Below, piece after piece: positions 30,432 to 32,699 of a DNA stretch of 32,699 nt (the stretch's first letter is position 1; each line of letters begins with the position of its first letter). The stretch is from Phycisphaerae bacterium (GTDB lineage: Bacteria > Planctomycetota > Phycisphaerae > UBA1845 > UTPLA1). The position numbers and the translations under genes are program-made. The stretch covers positions 1-32,699 of the forward strand of contig JAUIHO010000032.1 in assembly GCA_030432035.1 (NCBI GenBank), in the 5' to 3' direction. Below the pieces are notes generated by a model. The model saw only the letters and a program-made list of their open reading frames with translations, was not told the origin of the DNA and ran no database searches.

Positions 30432-32198
30432 TCACGCCCCCTGCTCGTCGCCGGCATGGGCGTTCTCGGTCTTGTCAGCGAGTTCAGCTCGCCTTGATGC
30501 TGCTTCTCGTTTGAGCCACTCCGGCCCGTCTAGAACACGACAGGCATTATACAGTTCCGAGGCCTGATTCCAGCGTTTTTCGTTACTGTGCCATTCCGCG
30601 AGTACAAGGGTTTTGAGAAGCTCTGCTTCGGTCGGCATAACCTGTTTGAGTGTGTCAGCATCAATCTCACCCAGCAAAAACGCCGTTGCAACGGCCTCTG
30701 CCTTGGGGCCTTTGGCCTTAAACTCGCTGGCCGCTAGCAGCGCTCGTTCCATATTTCCGGCCCTAAATTCGGACAAGAACCATAGGAAACGCATCTCGCG
30801 ACGAGCGGCAAGGGCCTCACTTCTAACTTTAAGGGCCCGACTAGCAGTATCTAGTTTGTCCGCCGCTTCTGATTTTGCTCGTTTGATCGCAGCCTCCGCC
30901 TTAACCGATTCGCCAAGTGCATATTGCCACGCAAAATAGACATACGTCAAAGAACTCATCAAAATCACGACGACCGACAACGCCACCGTTGACGCGGCCT
31001 TATGACGTACCGCCAATTTCTTGAGCATGTACCAACCGCTGTCGCGCTTGGCCGAGATCGGATCACCATTCAGGTAACTGCGAATATCAAGCGCCAGATC
31101 ACCGGCGCTGCGGTAACGGCGTGCCGGCTCCTTTGCCAAACACTTCAGCACGATCGTCTCGAGTTCATCATCAACCGCCTTGCGAATGGTGTGCGGCTTC
31201 TTGGGCGTCGCGTGCAAGATGTTGTCTTCAATCTCCCGGCGCGTGCCAACCACCGGATACGGAAACTGACCTGTGAGCATCTCATACAACACCACGCCCA
31301 GCGAATAGACATCGGTGCGTAAATCAATACCCGACGGCTTGCGTTCCACCTGTTCCGGACTAGCCCAACGCAGTGACCCCAAAAACTCACCCGACACCGT
31401 CATGGCTGAAAAGTCTTCGTCCGGCATGAAACCGCCGTCGAGAATCTTGGCTAAATCGAAGTCGAGTATGTGCGGTTCGCCATGCTGATCGACGAGAACA
31501 TTAGCGGGCTTGATATCGCGATGCAGCACGCCTTTTACGTGTGCCACATCAAGGGCTTCGCAGAGTTTGGCGAAGATCGTCAAGAGCCGGTGCATCGCGA
31601 GCCGCTCGGCCTTGGCTTCTTGCCGCGAGCGCCTACTGCGTGTCCCGGAATCGCCGTCGCCGGCTTCCGCGCTCCAACCAACCGACGTGGAGCGCATGCG
31701 GGCTACGTAATCGTCCAGCGTGACACCTGCAACGTATTCCATCACGTAATACAGGCAACCGTCAGCGATACCGCTGTCGACGATTCCGACGATGGACGGA
31801 TGGTGCAATTGGCCCAGCACGCGCACGCCGCGTTTCAGACGTTTACGGTTTTCGGGGTGCGACGTGGCACCGCCCCGTATGACTTTGACGGCAACACGAC
31901 GTTTGGTGGATTCCTGAATCGCCTCGAATACCAAGCCTTGACCGCCGCCGGAGATTTTGCGTTTGAAGAGGTAGCCAGCAATAGAGGGGAATGCATCTCC
32001 GGCGGCGGCGCGGGCGTCCAACGTGATGTCGTTGTCGATCGCCAACGGCTTTGTGCTCTGTGTTTCAGTCTGATCGCCAGCGGGTTGCGTCTCATCGTCT
32101 CCACTGCCGCGCCCATCAGCTTGGGCGCGGGCAGCGTCGATGAGGCGTTTGTCGACATCACCGCTGGACTCAGTTGGATTGGCACCTGGATCGCTCAT
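30432..32198 (-). CDS. transmembrane Ser/Thr protein kinase (Hanks type)
   Basis: 588 residues from ATG 32198 (GAGG 7 nt upstream); an ATG 45 bases earlier lacks a site. N-terminal ~70 residues disordered, Gln/Asp-rich. Kinase domain ~76-375: glycine loop SGGGQG, Lys105 in [13 protein letters not shown] (Asp228), then DFD (246-248) in place of DFG, a WASPEQ activation-segment end and [20 protein letters not shown]. An unusual Ser/Arg/Gly-rich insertion lies at ~168-196. One membrane helix ~401-424 and a helical C-terminal part (~425-588) without recognisable sensor repeats, presumably outside the cytoplasm. It follows the ECF sigma gene by 65 bp, a common planctomycete pairing; the sigma factor may be its target. 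Confidence 0.93.
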   Translation of the reverse strand: MSDPGANPTESSGDVDKRLIDAARAQADGRGSGDDETQPAGDQTETQSTKPLAIDNDITLDARAAAGDAFPSIAGYLFKRKISGGGQGLVFEAIQESTKRRVAVKVIRGGATSHPENRKRLKRGVRVLGQLHHPSIVGIVDSGIADGCLYYVMEYVAGVTLDDYVARMRSTSVGWSAEAGDGDSGTRSRRSRQEAKAERLAMHRLLTIFAKLCEALDVAHVKGVLHRDIKPANVLVDQHGEPHILDFDLAKILDGGFMPDEDFSAMTVSGEFLGSLRWASPEQVERKPSGIDLRTDVYSLGVVLYEMLTGQFPYPVVGTRREIEDNILHATPKKPHTIRKAVDDELETIVLKCLAKEPARRYRSAGDLALDIRSYLNGDPISAKRDSGWYMLKKLAVRHKAASTVALSVVVILMSSLTYVYFAWQYALGESVKAEAAIKRAKSEAADKLDTASRALKVRSEALAARREMRFLWFLSEFRAGNMERALLAASEFKAKGPKAEAVATAFLLGEIDADTLKQVMPTEAELLKTLVLAEWHSNEKRWNQASELYNACRVLDGPEWLKREAASRRAELADKTENAHAGDEQGA

Positions 32199-32263
32199 AA
32201 AAACCCTCGTTGTTGCTAGCTCAGCGAAAGATCTCCGGACCAATCACGCGCGTTATCGATTTT

Positions 32264-32699
32264 TTAGAAGGAGTATTTTGGCAGGACTTCGCTCAATCGT
32301 TCCAGCGCCCGGGCTCGGAGCATATAAATCGCACCCACCGACCGTTGCAGGCTCTGTGCAATGTCTTTGGGATCTTCGTGCTTGAGATCGAAACGCGTGA
32401 TGACTTCGCGATGGTCAGGTGCCAGATCAGCTAGCGCTTTCCGTAGGAGCGTTTTCGCTTCTTTCGCTGCTGCCACTCGACTGGGTGTCGCTGAATGAAC
32501 ACCGAGAGATTCCAACAGATCGAGACTCGCCGAATCATGATCGTCAGCCGTCACCCGATTGCTCGGATTTGGTCGTTTTGCTGCACTGAGGCCTCGAATG
32601 GCGTCTCGGATGTTGTTATCTGCTAATCGGTATAACCAATTCAACATATCCTTAGGAGTGTTTAAGTTCGCCTTATCAATGCCGCTAAAAGCGTCCATG
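32264..32699 (-). CDS. ECF-type RNA polymerase sigma factor (5' end outside window)
   Basis: The last ~144 residues are present. The C-terminal helix-turn-helix (region 4) reads LADLAPDHREVITRFDLKHEDPKDIAQSLQRSVGAIYMLRARALERL, the planctomycete ECF pattern in which the sigma factor is followed by a kinase. The preceding NWLYRLADNNIRDAIRGLSAAKR is the end of region 2. An ATG sits at the very window edge, but region 2 would be incomplete from there, so the gene should extend further. It heads the minus-strand cassette and probably directs its transcription. Confidence 0.88.
   Translation of the reverse strand, partial: MDAFSGIDKANLNTPKDMLNWLYRLADNNIRDAIRGLSAAKRPNPSNRVTADDHDSASLDLLESLGVHSATPSRVAAAKEAKTLLRKALADLAPDHREVITRFDLKHEDPKDIAQSLQRSVGAIYMLRARALERLSEVLPKYSF

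Noticed and set aside
1..32699. CRISPR array or toxin-antitoxin/defence island
   Set aside because: No regularly spaced direct repeats and no Cas, restriction or toxin family motifs were seen in any frame.

Overview
The window looks like a chromosomal segment of a planctomycete-type bacterium (Planctomycetota, possibly close to Phycisphaerae). This is an inference from several traits: an ECF sigma factor next to a transmembrane Ser/Thr kinase with DFD in place of DFG, a pseudopilin with the H-X9-DG-like 'FLDGHVAF' motif, a giant secreted beta-propeller protein ending in a type I dockerin, an XrtA-type polysaccharide deacetylase, and REP hairpins with a RAYT transposase. No rRNA, intact tRNA or CRISPR array is visible.

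Layout. 1-2182: ends of two convergent reading frames, a gene-poor gap and a secreted protein with a proline-rich stalk and a Cys/TM/Arg C-terminal sorting-like signal. 2315-5889: a translationally coupled pair, a DUF115/Maf-like glycosyltransferase and a fusion of a nucleotidyltransferase-like domain with a radical-SAM/SPASM-like domain; the fusion has lost key residues of both enzymes. 5915-14421 (minus): one long run of ten tightly packed genes read from a promoter near 14.55 kb: rpsP, trmD, rplS, yraN, tatD, a ROK sugar kinase, a TIGR04282-type glycosyltransferase, a single-domain response regulator, a double M16 peptidase and the deacetylase. rimM is absent from its usual place between rpsP and trmD.

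14771-22992: mostly single genes. ArsM arsenite methyltransferase (divergent from rpsP), an unrecognised protein, a carbon-starvation transporter CstA with a foreign-looking insertion, a GbsR-type regulator with two operator-like palindromes, a tiny zinc ribbon, an NDUFA9-like epimerase and a small CopD-like membrane protein. Between them lie repetitive elements: a 226-bp element with perfect 25-bp inverted ends, a frameshifted RAYT transposase bracketed by three REP hairpins, and degenerate relatives of those hairpins.

22993-23735 is an AT-rich gene graveyard. It opens with the 3' part of a tRNA-Leu(GAG), which looks like an integration (att) scar, and holds two related protein-tail fragments. 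23736-32699 (minus) is a single cassette: ECF sigma factor (cut by the window edge), Ser/Thr kinase, pseudopilin, a 1603-residue secreted beta-propeller/dockerin protein and a secreted coiled-coil protein whose start codon lies in a predicted leader hairpin, closed by a strong intrinsic terminator. I read it as a sensing/regulatory module controlling its own surface or secreted proteins. The tRNA scar on its flank fits an integrated island running rightwards, but this is not proven here.
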